DNA of 64,000 nucleotides from Bacillus safensis FO-36b (lineage in GTDB: Bacteria; Bacillota; Bacilli; Bacillales; Bacillaceae). This document shows, in pieces, positions 54,265-64,000 of this stretch. Location: contig NZ_ASJD01000001.1 in assembly GCF_000691165.1 (NCBI RefSeq), positions 1 to 64,000 of the forward strand, in the 5' to 3' direction. Under the pieces are notes generated by a model. The model was not told the origin of the DNA. It worked only from the letters and a program-made list of their open reading frames with translations, and did not search any database. Numbering within the stretch: the first letter of the stretch is position 1; every line of letters begins with the position of its first letter. Both the position numbers and the translations under genes were made by a program.

Positions 54265-55452
54265 TTAAATGGTTTGTGTTTGTTCTTTTTGTTCCATTTG
54301 ATAACTGATCATCGTAAGAAAGGCTGCGATGAGGACCATGATGCCGCCGACCCAGCCTGTATGCACAAGACCAAGTGTATCTGTGACGATGCCTCCTAAA
54401 AATGAGCCAATGGCAATACCGGCATTAAAGGCAGCGATATTCATAGCAGATGCGACGTCGACCGCTCCGGGTGTGTATCTTTCTGCAAAATCAACGACGG
54501 CTACTTGCAGCCCAGGTACATTCATGAAAGCAAACAGTCCCATCAGCATGACGGTTCCAATGCCTAACACTGTGAATCCAGCAGTGAAGCTAAGGATAAA
54601 CAAGATAATGCTTTGGATGATAAACATATAGATCAGTGCTTTCATTGGCTGTTCATTAGCAGCTTTTCCGCCAATGACATTTCCGGCTGCGATCGTGATT
54701 CCGTATAAAAGCAGGATCAAGGCCACAGCCCCAGGCGCAAGACCTGTCACATGCTGCAAGAGAGGAGATAAATACGTGAAGACGACAAAGGTTCCTCCAT
54801 ACCCTGTGGCTGTAATGACGAATAAAAGCAAAATTCTTTTTGTTTTTAATAGGACAGCTTGATCTTTAAAAGATGTTTTCACCCCCTGCTTTAATTGAGA
54901 CGGCACAAGAAAATAGTTGGATATCAGTGCGATCAGACCAATGATCACAATCACACCAAATGATGTCCGCCAGCCGAGCTCATGACCAAGAAATGTCCCG
55001 AATGGCACACCTGTCACAGTCGCTACTGTTAAACCAGTGAACATAAAGGCAATCGCGCTTGCCCGTTTTTCTTTCACGACAAGGCTTGCAGCAATCGTAG
55101 AACCGATGGACATGAAGATTCCATGGGACAAGGCTGAAATCACCCGGCCGATTAACAGCACTGAAAAAGTCGGGGCAATGGTGGCAAGTGTATTACCAAT
55201 CAAAAAGACGAGCATAATGAGCAAAAGCAATGTCTTTCTTTTCATCGTTGAAGTAAGAGAAGTCAATATAGGCGCGCCAAATGTCACACCAAGTGCATAT
55301 AAAGAGACAGTCCAGCCTGCCTGACTGACGCTCACTCCAAAGTCCTCTGAGATCATTGGCAAAAGACCGACACTAATGAACTCAGTTGTTCCTATAGCAA
55401 AAGCACTAATCGCTAGTGCGAGAAGAGCAAAATGGTTTTGCTTTTTCTTCAT
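54265..55452 (-). CDS. ytbD: MFS efflux transporter YtbD (DHA1, AraJ-like)
   Basis: A 395-residue drug/sugar efflux transporter with twelve membrane helices and motif A-like loop SLTSTMKRKTLLLL, plus motif C in the fifth helix (GPVF-like GVPFGTFLG). Starts FAIGTTEFISVGLLP, the AraJ/YdhP hallmark. The ATG at 55452 is chosen although its GAAGGATG site is a little far. The 155-base gap to ytcD contains palindromic operators. Confidence 0.88.
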   Translation of the reverse strand: MKKKQNHFALLALAISAFAIGTTEFISVGLLPMISEDFGVSVSQAGWTVSLYALGVTFGAPILTSLTSTMKRKTLLLLIMLVFLIGNTLATIAPTFSVLLIGRVISALSHGIFMSIGSTIAASLVVKEKRASAIAFMFTGLTVATVTGVPFGTFLGHELGWRTSFGVIVIIGLIALISNYFLVPSQLKQGVKTSFKDQAVLLKTKRILLLFVITATGYGGTFVVFTYLSPLLQHVTGLAPGAVALILLLYGITIAAGNVIGGKAANEQPMKALIYMFIIQSIILFILSFTAGFTVLGIGTVMLMGLFAFMNVPGLQVAVVDFAERYTPGAVDVASAMNIAAFNAGIAIGSFLGGIVTDTLGLVHTGWVGGIMVLIAAFLTMISYQMEQKEQTQTI

Positions 55453-55535
55453 AAGTAAGTTCACATCCTTCTGTGATGACATTTTGATAGACGAAGCCGA
55501 TCGGCAAGAGTTATTATCTAACATAGATGACGAAA

Positions 55536-55579
55536 AAAAAAGTACGTACTTTTTTGTAATATAGGTACTAAAAAGTGCC
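55536..55579. promoter_or_regulatory. Palindromic operators between ytbD and ytcD
   Basis: A perfect 20-bp palindrome AAAAAAGTAC/GTACTTTTTT (55536-55555) and a second imperfect one GGTACTAAAAAGTGCC (55564-55579). The second resembles YodB/CatR-type HxlR boxes (TACT-N-AGTA). Probably bound by YtcD. Confidence 0.65.
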
Positions 55580-55607
55580 TGTTCGTACAAAGAGGAGTGA
55601 ACATTCG

Positions 55608-55979
55608 ATGGAAAAGAAAAAATATAATATCTCTGTGGAAGCAACGCTTGAGGTCATAGGCGGGAAGTGGAAGTGTGTGATTTTATGTCATTTGACACAC
55701 GGGAAAAAACGGACGAGCGAATTGAAGCGGCTCATGCCAAACATCACACAAAAAATGCTCACGCAGCAGCTGAGAGAGCTTGAAAGTGATGGGGTCATTA
55801 ACCGGATTGTCTATGAACAGGTGCCGCCTAAAGTGGAATATGAATTAAGTGAATACGGACAGTCGCTCGAAAGAATTCTCAATGCGCTATGCGATTGGGG
55901 AGCAGCTCATATTGAACGTGTGTATGGAGAGCCGCTTTCCGTGCTGGAAGACAGCATCTTAAATGAACAGTTTAAATAA
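55608..55979 (+). CDS. ytcD: HxlR-family regulator YtcD
   Basis: A 123-residue HxlR/MarR-like winged helix: GGKWKCVILCHL, RTSELKRLMPNITQKMLTQQLRELESDGVI and the wing VPPKVEYELSEYG. Two cysteines in KCVILC lie where HxlR redox sensors such as YodB have reactive Cys, suggesting a response to electrophiles; that is inference. The ATG at 55608 follows GAGGAG. Divergent from ytbD-ytbE, its likely target. Confidence 0.9.
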   Translation: MEKKKYNISVEATLEVIGGKWKCVILCHLTHGKKRTSELKRLMPNITQKMLTQQLRELESDGVINRIVYEQVPPKVEYELSEYGQSLERILNALCDWGAAHIERVYGEPLSVLEDSILNEQFK

Positions 55980-56014
55980 AAGAGTCCCGCTTTCTTGTGA
56001 GAGCGGGACTCTTT
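55978..56014. terminator. Bidirectional terminator, ytcD/ytdP
   Basis: Arms AAAGAGTCCCGCT and AGCGGGACTCTTT around a loop of about 8. Confidence 0.88.
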
Positions 56015-56017
56015 GTC

Positions 56018-58318
56018 TTACATGCCTTTTTTCTGGTCGCGGTATTTCCCAGGAGTTGTACCTTCCAGCTTTTTAAAGGATCGGATGAAATTTTGCGGGT
56101 TTTTATATTTCAGTTTTTCCGAAATTTCTTTGACGGACATATCGGTTTCTACAAGCCAGTTTTTAGCGACATGGTGTCTGTAGGAAGAGAGATATTCACT
56201 AAAGGAGATATCCATTTCCTTTCTGAAAATGCTGCTTAAATAATTGGGATTGTAATGCAGGCGGGTGGCGATTTCATCCAATGTGAGATCTGAGTCGAAT
56301 TCTTGATGAATGATATGAATGATTTTTTCTGAGATGTTTTTGTATTGTGAGTCTTCACGTGCAGCAAGCTGGTCAATAATTGGCCGAATGATTTCATGTT
56401 TCAGCCATGCTTCCGTATCTTCAAAGGTTTTAAATTCAAAAATCGTATCATAGAGCATTTTGTTATCTTCAACCTCAAATAATTCAATGCCCAGCAAATG
56501 CATCAGCTCAATTAAATTGTTTAAGAAACGAGCGAGGGCGATATGGTATTCGTGCGGTCCTGCATTTTTAGAAAAAATGGATTGCAGGAGCACATGTAAA
56601 TAGTGATCCGCTTTGCCTTGATCGCCAGCTTTCATCGCATCAAATAAATCATGCTGCAGCTGCTTTGGAAAATGGGTTTTGAACGTCTTTCCTTGCTGGA
56701 TATGCTCATATAAGATAATGGACTTTTTCTCTGCTTTGAGTCTGTATTTTAAGGCTTCTTTTCCTTCAATGTAAGCATGTTTTGCCATCGTGAGTTCCTT
56801 AAACTGGCGGCTGATCCCAATGCTGATCGATAAACCGAGCTCTTCTTCAATACGCTGCTGAATGCTTTCTGCTAATTGATTTAAATATTCAGTAAACTCT
56901 TCATCTGACTTTGAGTGGTTGAGGATAATCGTTGTTTGATGCTGATTGACAACGGTTGGCTGAAGGTGCTCCTCTTGCGGAATAATCTGCTCGATCAGTC
57001 CATTGATCGCAAATAAAAGCAAGTCAGCATCTTTTTTTTCATAAGGTGTTCCTTTTAACGTATCGATTTGGGTCACAAGCATAGACAAATGAGACCAGCC
57101 CTGAGGAAAGCCTAAGCTTTGGAACCGGTTGTTAACTTCTTCATCTGTCAGCTTTCCAAGCAGCAGCCGTACCATAAAGTATTGCTGTAAGTGTGTCACT
57201 TGCTGCTCAATCCGTTCCTCTAAATCATTGTTTTGATCTTTCATTTGTTTAATACTCGATTCAATCAACTCAAATTCATTTTGAAAAGGCTGTTTTTGCA
57301 AAAATGATTCATTACGTGCAAATGACTCGTATAATAAGCGGATTGGTTTATAAAAGTGTCTGGAACCAAACCATGAAAATAGTAATGAAAGCGCTAACAA
57401 AATGGTGCAGATAATAAAGGTAATCCACCCAATTGATTTCGTTTGCTGCTTAAGTTCTGGAATAGAAACGAAGGATAGGTACGTCCATTCATTATAATCT
57501 GATTTTTGAAATGTGATTTGATAGTTGAGTTCGTCGATCTTCATATCAAATTGCCCTGATCGTTTTTCAAGTGAGAGCACATGCTTGACGAAATCCTGAT
57601 GTTTCAGCGATTCACCAATTTGTTCTTTGCGGTTATGTAGCAGCACTTTTCCGTTGGTATCGATGACAAACATACTATCTGATTGAGAGAAGTCAGGCAT
57701 GTTATCAGCAATTACGCAGCTTGGAATGCTGGCGACAGCGATTCCCTTTTTTTGAACGCTGTTCATAGGCAGTTGTTTGATTAAATTCACATTGTACTTA
57801 CAAAAGGATGCTTTTCCTTCTTTTGTCGCAACAAGTGGATTATTCTCTTCAAGTGCCCAGCTGGAGTGACTTGGTATATTGAGGTAAGAGGTCAGCGCTT
57901 TTTCTTGGTCTTCGCTTGTGACATGATAAAGCCCCGAATTGTTCATGTACCAGTCTTCCATTTTACTGACGAGTGTAATATTGGAAAGATCGGTGTCAAA
58001 GGTTTGCAGGTAGTTCAGTTCCTGCTGTACTTGATTATAAAGCTGAAATTGGTCTGGATTTAAAGGTTCTGCCAGTGTTTGAAGGAGAGGCGGCGAACTG
58101 ACATAGTGAGTGAGAGAATGATCAACAGTTTTTAAAATATGCTCAATATTGGATTGCGTTTGTTTAACGCTGTCGAGCTTTTCATTTGAGATATTTTCAA
58201 GTGCTGTTTTTTGCGAATGCTGATAAGAAAAAATGCCGACAATGATAACAGGAATCGTACTAAGTATGAAAAAAAACGTCACTAGCTTGTAATAAAATTT
58301 GTACTGCCTTCTTTTCAT
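56018..58318 (-). CDS. ytdP: Membrane-bound AraC-type regulator YtdP
   Basis: A 766-residue regulator of the YesN/YesS/YtdP kind. First helix at about residues 13-35, an extracytoplasmic sensor region (about 36-295), second helix (298-318), a long helical/response region, and a C-terminal AraC double helix-turn-helix (LTLDEIATRLHYNPNYLSSIFRKE and MSVKEISEKLKYKNPQNFIRSFKK). It likely senses sugar or a binding protein outside and activates pectin genes. The ATG at 58318 follows GGGGGG. Divergent from yteP. Confidence 0.9.
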   Translation of the reverse strand: MKRRQYKFYYKLVTFFFILSTIPVIIVGIFSYQHSQKTALENISNEKLDSVKQTQSNIEHILKTVDHSLTHYVSSPPLLQTLAEPLNPDQFQLYNQVQQELNYLQTFDTDLSNITLVSKMEDWYMNNSGLYHVTSEDQEKALTSYLNIPSHSSWALEENNPLVATKEGKASFCKYNVNLIKQLPMNSVQKKGIAVASIPSCVIADNMPDFSQSDSMFVIDTNGKVLLHNRKEQIGESLKHQDFVKHVLSLEKRSGQFDMKIDELNYQITFQKSDYNEWTYLSFVSIPELKQQTKSIGWITFIICTILLALSLLFSWFGSRHFYKPIRLLYESFARNESFLQKQPFQNEFELIESSIKQMKDQNNDLEERIEQQVTHLQQYFMVRLLLGKLTDEEVNNRFQSLGFPQGWSHLSMLVTQIDTLKGTPYEKKDADLLLFAINGLIEQIIPQEEHLQPTVVNQHQTTIILNHSKSDEEFTEYLNQLAESIQQRIEEELGLSISIGISRQFKELTMAKHAYIEGKEALKYRLKAEKKSIILYEHIQQGKTFKTHFPKQLQHDLFDAMKAGDQGKADHYLHVLLQSIFSKNAGPHEYHIALARFLNNLIELMHLLGIELFEVEDNKMLYDTIFEFKTFEDTEAWLKHEIIRPIIDQLAAREDSQYKNISEKIIHIIHQEFDSDLTLDEIATRLHYNPNYLSSIFRKEMDISFSEYLSSYRHHVAKNWLVETDMSVKEISEKLKYKNPQNFIRSFKKLEGTTPGKYRDQKKGM

Positions 58319-58477
58319 AAAACCCCCCATTTCAAACAAAACAATCTTTTCCCCTTAATTTATTAATCCAAAAATCTGGTAGGTTTGTCAATAATCATTT
58401 TCTGAGATTAGGATCATTTTCTTATGTTTTATGTAACGTTTTGATCAGCATCACCTATGAAAATATGATCTGTTGAT

Positions 58478-58490
58478 ATGATTGTAGACG
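58478..58490 (+). promoter_or_regulatory. Motif shared with the ytcP upstream region
   Basis: ATGATTGTAGACG, one mismatch from the copy at 50855-50867. Just upstream ATATGAT occurs twice, 13 bases apart (58463 and 58476), the direct-repeat pattern common for AraC proteins. Confidence 0.5.
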
Positions 58491-58549
58491 GATTTTTCAT
58501 CCTTAAGATACAGTTAACACATGCATTAGCATGAGGGGAGGCTTTATCA

Positions 58550-59515
58550 ATGAAAACAGAGGATGTCACTGCCAAGGGTGTGCCTGCGGCAGCTTTGAAA
58601 AGTGAAAAAAGAAAGCGCTTACTTAATCAATTGCTAAGTCAAAAGTTTTTGTATTTAATGATTTTGCCGGGGCTCATTTATTTTATTGTTTTTAAATATG
58701 TGCCAATGTGGGGGCTCATCATTGCCTTTCAAGATTACCAGCCGTTTCTCGGCATTCTTGGCAGTGAGTGGGTTGGCTTCAAACACTTTATTCGATTGTT
58801 CACAGAACCAACATTTTTCATCTTATTAAAAAATACACTGATTTTATTTGCCATGAATGTCGTGATTTTCTTTCCAATTCCGATCTTATTAGCGCTTCTT
58901 TTAAACGAAGTGAGATTGGCATTGTTTAAGAAATTTGTACAGACGATGATTTATATTCCTCACTTCATGTCATGGGTGATTGTCGTGTCCTTATCTTTTG
59001 TTTTGTTAACAGTAGATGGCGGGTTAATGAATGAATTGATTGCTTTCTTTGGTGGAGAAAAGATTAACTTCCTTCTTAGTCAGGAATGGTTTAGACCGAT
59101 GTACATTTTACAGGTCATCTGGCGGGAAGCAGGATGGTCAACAATCATTTACCTTGCGGCGATTACAGCGGTAGATCCGCAGCTATATGAAGCAGCAAAA
59201 ATGGATGGGGCCGGAAGACTGAGACAAATGTGGCACATCACACTTCCTGCCATTAAAAGTGTCATTGTGGTTCTGCTTATTTTAAAAATCGGTGATACGC
59301 TTGAGCTTGGCTTTGAGCATGTCTATCTATTACTGAACGCAACGAACCGGGAAGTAGCGGAGATTTTTGATACGTACGTCTATACAGCAGGTCTTAAGCA
59401 AGGACAATTCAGCTATAGTACCGCTGTTGGTTTATTTAAAGCAGCTGTTGGACTTATTTTGGTCATGCTGGCAAACCGTTTAGCGAAGAAATTCGGGGAA
59501 GAAGGTATTTATTAA
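58550..59515 (+). CDS. yteP: CUT1 sugar ABC permease YteP
   Basis: A 321-residue LplB-type permease, six helices, EAA loop YEAAKMDGAGRLRQMWHITLP. It is the predicted partner of YtcP, whose gene lies 7 kb upstream. A leading polar stretch (about 30 residues) precedes the first helix. The ATG follows GAGGGGAGG. First gene of yteP-R-S-T-U. Confidence 0.9.
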   Translation: MKTEDVTAKGVPAAALKSEKRKRLLNQLLSQKFLYLMILPGLIYFIVFKYVPMWGLIIAFQDYQPFLGILGSEWVGFKHFIRLFTEPTFFILLKNTLILFAMNVVIFFPIPILLALLLNEVRLALFKKFVQTMIYIPHFMSWVIVVSLSFVLLTVDGGLMNELIAFFGGEKINFLLSQEWFRPMYILQVIWREAGWSTIIYLAAITAVDPQLYEAAKMDGAGRLRQMWHITLPAIKSVIVVLLILKIGDTLELGFEHVYLLLNATNREVAEIFDTYVYTAGLKQGQFSYSTAVGLFKAAVGLILVMLANRLAKKFGEEGIY

Positions 59516-59527
59516 AAAGGGAGATGA

Positions 59528-61167
<1,640 letters not shown>

Positions 61168-61184
61168 AAAATGGGGTGGGGAAT

Positions 61185-62474
61185 GTGAAACGGGTCGTGA
61201 TTTGCGGGCTGAGCCATCGTGCGTTCAATATGTTTATTAAACCGCTCACAGAGGATTTCAATGAGCATTATCGGATTACAGGGCTCCTAGATATAGATCA
61301 TCAGCGGTATATACTTTGTCAGGAGCGTTTTCCATCACTCCGGGGCGTTTCGTTTTTTCATGAAGATGCATTTGATCAGATGGTCAAGGAAACAAAGCCA
61401 GATATCGTCATTGTGGCAGGCAGGGATGACACCCATGTCACATATATCATGCAGGCACTTGACCATGATCTAGATGTCATCACTGAAAAGCCGATGGTGA
61501 CAACAGCAAAAGACGCCAAAAAAGTGATGGAAAAAGAGGCGGAAAGTAAAGGGAAGGTCACGGTCACCTTTAATTATCGCTACAATCCTTTCCATCGAAA
61601 AGTAAAAGAACTTATTTTAGACGGGAAAATTGGAAGGGTCACATCTGTTGAACTGAGCTGGCTCATTGATACGTACCATGGTGCTAGTTATTTCAAAAGG
61701 TGGAACCGCACACGTCAATTTTCTGGCGGGCTGTCCATTCATAAGTCGACGCATCATTTTGATTTGGTCAACTGGTGGATTGATCAAAAGCCGAAGCAAG
61801 TATTTGCTTACGGGGCGCTGAACTATTACGGCAGCGAAAGCCCTTGGAATCCCTTGCAGGGGGAGGAAAATAGATTTTGCGGAACATGTCATGTGAAGGA
61901 TATATGTCACTATGAAGCAAGGTGGAATCCGCGGGTTGAGCGCTCGAAGGTGGAGGACGACCATATTGAATCCGGTCAGGAGCAAACGCAGCAGTACTCA
62001 AACTATCGCCCTGATGCCTGCATTTTTGATCAGGAAATTGATATTGAGGATACATATGTGGCGTCAGTCGCTTATGACCAAGGGGCTTTGCTCAGCTATT
62101 CGATTCAATTCTCAGCCCCATATGAAGGCTATCGTCTTGCCATTAATGGGACGAAGGGACGTATTGAAACAAATGAGTTTCATGTGCCATCAAGAATTCC
62201 TTTTCAATTCCCAGAACAAACAATTTCTTATTACCCGATGTTTGGATCAAAGGAGACGATTGAAGTCGTAAAGCAGCCAGGCGGACATGGCGGAGGAGAT
62301 CCTCTGCTTTTGGCTGATTTATTTATAGGAAAAGATCCCTTGATTCACTATGACATCTTAGCAGGAGTAGAGGCTGGTGCTTATTCGATTGCTCTTGGGG
62401 AAGGCATGTGGCGCTCTGTCGCAGAAAAGCGCCCAATTGAAATCGATGAATTGTTCCATAAAGAGACGGTGTAA
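61185..62474 (+). CDS. yteT: Gfo/Idh/MocA oxidoreductase YteT
   Basis: A 429-residue NAD(P)-dependent oxidoreductase: Rossmann start VVICGLSHRAF, EKPMVTT with the family EKP Lys, and the C-terminal sheet domain with catalytic His in KSTHHFDLVNWW. A Cys-rich insert FCGTCHVKDICHYEA (about 225) might bind metal. Reaction on an unusual pectic sugar is likely but unassigned. The GTG at 61185 is preferred; GTG at 61176 is an alternative. Confidence 0.82.
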   Translation: MKRVVICGLSHRAFNMFIKPLTEDFNEHYRITGLLDIDHQRYILCQERFPSLRGVSFFHEDAFDQMVKETKPDIVIVAGRDDTHVTYIMQALDHDLDVITEKPMVTTAKDAKKVMEKEAESKGKVTVTFNYRYNPFHRKVKELILDGKIGRVTSVELSWLIDTYHGASYFKRWNRTRQFSGGLSIHKSTHHFDLVNWWIDQKPKQVFAYGALNYYGSESPWNPLQGEENRFCGTCHVKDICHYEARWNPRVERSKVEDDHIESGQEQTQQYSNYRPDACIFDQEIDIEDTYVASVAYDQGALLSYSIQFSAPYEGYRLAINGTKGRIETNEFHVPSRIPFQFPEQTISYYPMFGSKETIEVVKQPGGHGGGDPLLLADLFIGKDPLIHYDILAGVEAGAYSIALGEGMWRSVAEKRPIEIDELFHKETV

Positions 62475-62498
62475 AGAGAAAGAGAGGAGGGGAAGGAG

Positions 62499-63182
62499 AT
62501 GGATCATGATGGTTCAATGAGCAGAATGCTGAGGATGTGTGATTGGGTGATGAGGCTCGCCTATACGAATTTGTTATGGCTTTTGTTCACCATCCTGGGG
62601 CTTGGCGTATTTGGCTTGATGCCTGCGACCACTGCGTTATTTTCCGTGATGAGAAAGTGGATTCAAGGGCATGAGCAGGTCAATGTATTCCGCACTTTTT
62701 GGAAGGTATTCAGGGAGGAGTTTATACGCTCTAACATCATTGGAGTGGTGCTATGCATCATTGGAACGATTATTTATGTCGACCTTGCTTATATCTATCC
62801 GGCGAGCTGGCTCTTACATGTGCTTCGCTTTGCTATATATATTTTCGGTTTTCTGTTTATTGTGAGCTTATTTTATATTTTTCCGCTGCTTGCGCATTAC
62901 GATTGGAAAAAACGTCTCTATCTGAAATTCTCTCTTCTGCTCGGTATCTCATATTTGCAATATACACTCTCTATGCTTGTTTTCTCTGCTGTGCTGTTTA
63001 TTCTGTTTGCTTATTTACCGGGAATCGTGCCGTTTTTCAGTGTGAGCATACTCGCCTATGGTCATATGTGGCTGGCCTATCAAGTCTTTAAAAAGGTAGA
63101 GTTTGAAATTGAGCACGAGACAGCCGAAGTGAAGAAGCGGCTGCCGTCTTTCCTTCAATCAAAGCGGGTGAATACGCAGTGA
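62499..63182 (+). CDS. yteU: DUF624 (YesL-like) membrane protein YteU
   Basis: A 227-residue membrane protein with five or six helices and the DUF624 start LAYTNLLWLLFTILGLGVFGLMPATTALF. The family accompanies carbohydrate ABC importers in Bacillus; exact function unknown. The ATG follows GGAGGGGAAGGAG. Last gene of the operon. Confidence 0.88.
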   Translation: MDHDGSMSRMLRMCDWVMRLAYTNLLWLLFTILGLGVFGLMPATTALFSVMRKWIQGHEQVNVFRTFWKVFREEFIRSNIIGVVLCIIGTIIYVDLAYIYPASWLLHVLRFAIYIFGFLFIVSLFYIFPLLAHYDWKKRLYLKFSLLLGISYLQYTLSMLVFSAVLFILFAYLPGIVPFFSVSILAYGHMWLAYQVFKKVEFEIEHETAEVKKRLPSFLQSKRVNTQ

Positions 63183-63236
63183 AGTGAATCATTTGCTATA
63201 ATGGTGTCACCGTAATGAAAAGGAGAGATGAGAGTC

Positions 63237-63548
63237 GTGTCAGTGAAAGAAATTTCAATAGAAGAATTAAAACAAAAGCTGGAGCAGGAAGACGCCATTC
63301 AGCTTATCGATGTACGTGAGGATGAAGAGGTAGCAGAAGGTATGATCCCGGAAGCCATCCACATTCGAATGGGCGATATCCCTGAGAAGCTGGATGTATT
63401 CGATCAAACGCAGGAATATTATATTATTTGCCGTTCTGGTAAACGTAGTGAAAATGTCTGCTATTACCTAGAAGATCAAGGCTACCAAGCGACAAATGTC
63501 GTTGGCGGGATGCTTGCTTGGACAGGAGAAACAAAACCGAAGCTGTAA
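63237..63548 (+). CDS. ytwF: Rhodanese-domain protein YtwF
   Basis: A 103-residue single rhodanese domain, LIDVREDEEVAEGMIPEA near the start and catalytic loop CRSGKRS (Cys about residue 66), a thiosulfate or persulfide sulfurtransferase. Partner unknown. Of the ATG at 63228 (too near its ribosome site) and GTG at 63237 or 63243, I prefer 63237. Alone. Confidence 0.85.
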   Translation: MSVKEISIEELKQKLEQEDAIQLIDVREDEEVAEGMIPEAIHIRMGDIPEKLDVFDQTQEYYIICRSGKRSENVCYYLEDQGYQATNVVGGMLAWTGETKPKL

Positions 63549-63556
63549 ATAGAAGG

Positions 63557-63587
63557 CCTTTCATCTTAACGATGAAAGGTTTTTTTG
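63557..63587 (+). terminator. Terminator of ytwF
   Basis: A 9-bp stem CCTTTCATC with GATGAAAGG, loop of 5, then T7. Confidence 0.87.
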
Positions 63588-63588
63588 T

Positions 63589-63617
63589 TCATATGCCTCT
63601 TTCTATGTGCATAAAGA
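63589..63617 (+). promoter_or_regulatory. Candidate sigma-E promoter of cse60
   Basis: TCATATG, 14 bases, CATAAAGA resembles the sigma-E pair KMATATT and CATACAHT; the -35 fits well, the -10 only partly. B. subtilis cse60 is known to be sigma-E dependent. Confidence 0.55.
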
Positions 63618-63648
63618 TAGAGTAGCGAGAGAAGGGAGAGTGGCATAG

Positions 63649-63831
63649 GTGCTAAAGGTAGCTGTATTTGATGAAGAGCATGAGAAAGATTTGCAGAGTG
63701 AAATCAATCATTTTTTAAAAGGAATGGATGACGACCAAATCATTGACATCAAGTACAATGTAGCGGTGATCTGTGAGCAGGGAGGGGAACAGCTCTACTG
63801 TTTTTCTGCACTCATTTTATATAAAAAATAG
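63649..63831 (+). CDS. cse60: Sporulation protein Cse60
   Basis: Exactly 60 residues, matching the acidic Cse60 family throughout (MLKVAVFDEEHEKDLQ and ending YCFSALILYKK). Expressed in the mother cell early in sporulation in B. subtilis; molecular role unknown. GTG start eight bases after GGGAGAG. Confidence 0.88.
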   Translation: MLKVAVFDEEHEKDLQSEINHFLKGMDDDQIIDIKYNVAVICEQGGEQLYCFSALILYKK

Positions 63832-63836
63832 ACAGC

Positions 63837-63872
63837 TCAAAAAAGGACCTGCTTGAAGGGTCCTTTTTCTTT
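63837..63872. terminator. Terminator of cse60
   Basis: Arms AAAAAGGACC and GGTCCTTTTT around a 9-nt loop. The converging CbrC-type gene may use it too. Confidence 0.85.
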
Positions 63873-63874
63873 GG

Positions 63875-64000
63875 TTAGCTGGCGTCAATATATAAACGAT
63901 GCTTGTTGCAGTGAACACATTGAAAGAGGTAGCCTTGTAAGTCTCCTCCGTTGACGAGCCATTGCTTTAGGTTCTCTTTTGTTAATCCTTCGCCGCTGCA
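63875..64000 (-). CDS. CbrC/UPF0167-type protein, 3' end only
   Basis: The last 41 codons of a minus-strand gene that continues beyond the window. The peptide contains LQGYLFQCVHCNKHRLYIDAS, typical of the C-terminus of CbrC (colicin E2 tolerance) family proteins with a CxxC. Function in Bacillus unknown. Confidence 0.7.
   Translation of the reverse strand, partial: CSGEGLTKENLKQWLVNGGDLQGYLFQCVHCNKHRLYIDAS

Noticed and set aside
58441..58460. cre site near the yteP promoter (TGTAACGTTTTGAT)
   Set aside because: One base short of the consensus spacing around the CG.

Overview
The window is chromosomal DNA from a Bacillus of the B. subtilis group sensu lato, most likely the B. pumilus/safensis/altitudinis clade. 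Gene content and order follow the B. subtilis yt* region (men cluster, ythAB, luxS, dps, pckA, metK, asnB, ytpAB, ytr operon, ytvA, leuS, ytaP to yteU). Ribosome-binding sites are strong GGAGG type, TTG and GTG starts are common, and regulation is typical of Bacillus (S-box, T-box, Zur, CcpN, cre, sigma-B). Departures from B. subtilis are an inserted carotenoid-tailoring cluster, a TerD/AIM24 pair, menA beside menF, and no bacitracin (bce) module between ytrF and yttA. The clade call is inference; no database was searched.

Layout. 1-29: 3' end of tRNA-Glu. 0.1-10.3 kb: tspO, yteA, menA (minus strand) and menF-D-H-B-E-C (plus strand), nearly the whole menaquinone pathway. 10.4-13.2 kb: two small genes and a bd-type quinol oxidase, ythAB. 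13.3-15.7 kb: a zinc-homeostasis stretch with Zur-boxed rpmE2 and znuA-like genes, then carbonic anhydrase ytiB and yidD. 15.8-18.8 kb: luxS, ytkA, ytzI, sigma-B-type dps, a YjfB-like motility peptide, ytkC and an unknown gene. 18.8-21 kb: AIM24 and TerD genes behind an ECF-sigma-like promoter, then ytkD. 21-23.6 kb: ytlACD ABC importer. 23.8-27.8 kb: four overlapping carotenoid-tailoring genes leading into ytmA. 28.6-34.4 kb: ytmB, pckA, SAM riboswitch-metK, asnB. 34.5-38.7 kb: ytoA, ytpAB, an imperfect-palindrome element, ytqBA. 38.8-45.3 kb: ytzC, the ytrG-A-B-C-E-F envelope-stress operon, yttA, LOV photoreceptor ytvA. 45.8-49 kb: ytvB and T-box leuS. 49-63.2 kb: rhamnogalacturonan/pectin utilisation (ytaP, ytbQ, ytcPQ, ytdP, yteP-R-S-T-U), interrupted by a redox/efflux module (ytbE, ytbD, ytcD). 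63.2-64 kb: rhodanese ytwF, cse60 and the 3' end of a CbrC-type gene.

How it fits together. Three isoprenoid end uses sit close together: menaquinone (men genes, feeding the ythAB oxidase), C35 sesquarterpenes (ytpB) and acyl-glycosyl carotenoids. The pectin locus encodes a CUT1-type importer split between ytcPQ and yteP, an intracellular GH105 hydrolase, accessory dehydrogenase/epimerase genes and a membrane AraC-type regulator, with a cre site for glucose repression. The zinc module pairs an importer with a zinc-free L31 paralogue. The most interesting non-gene signals are the 121-bp palindromic element abutting the ytpB terminator, the ECF-type promoter of the TerD/AIM24 pair, and the similar motif upstream of ytcP and yteP. 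No CRISPR array, prophage, insertion sequence or clearly unprecedented multi-gene system was seen.
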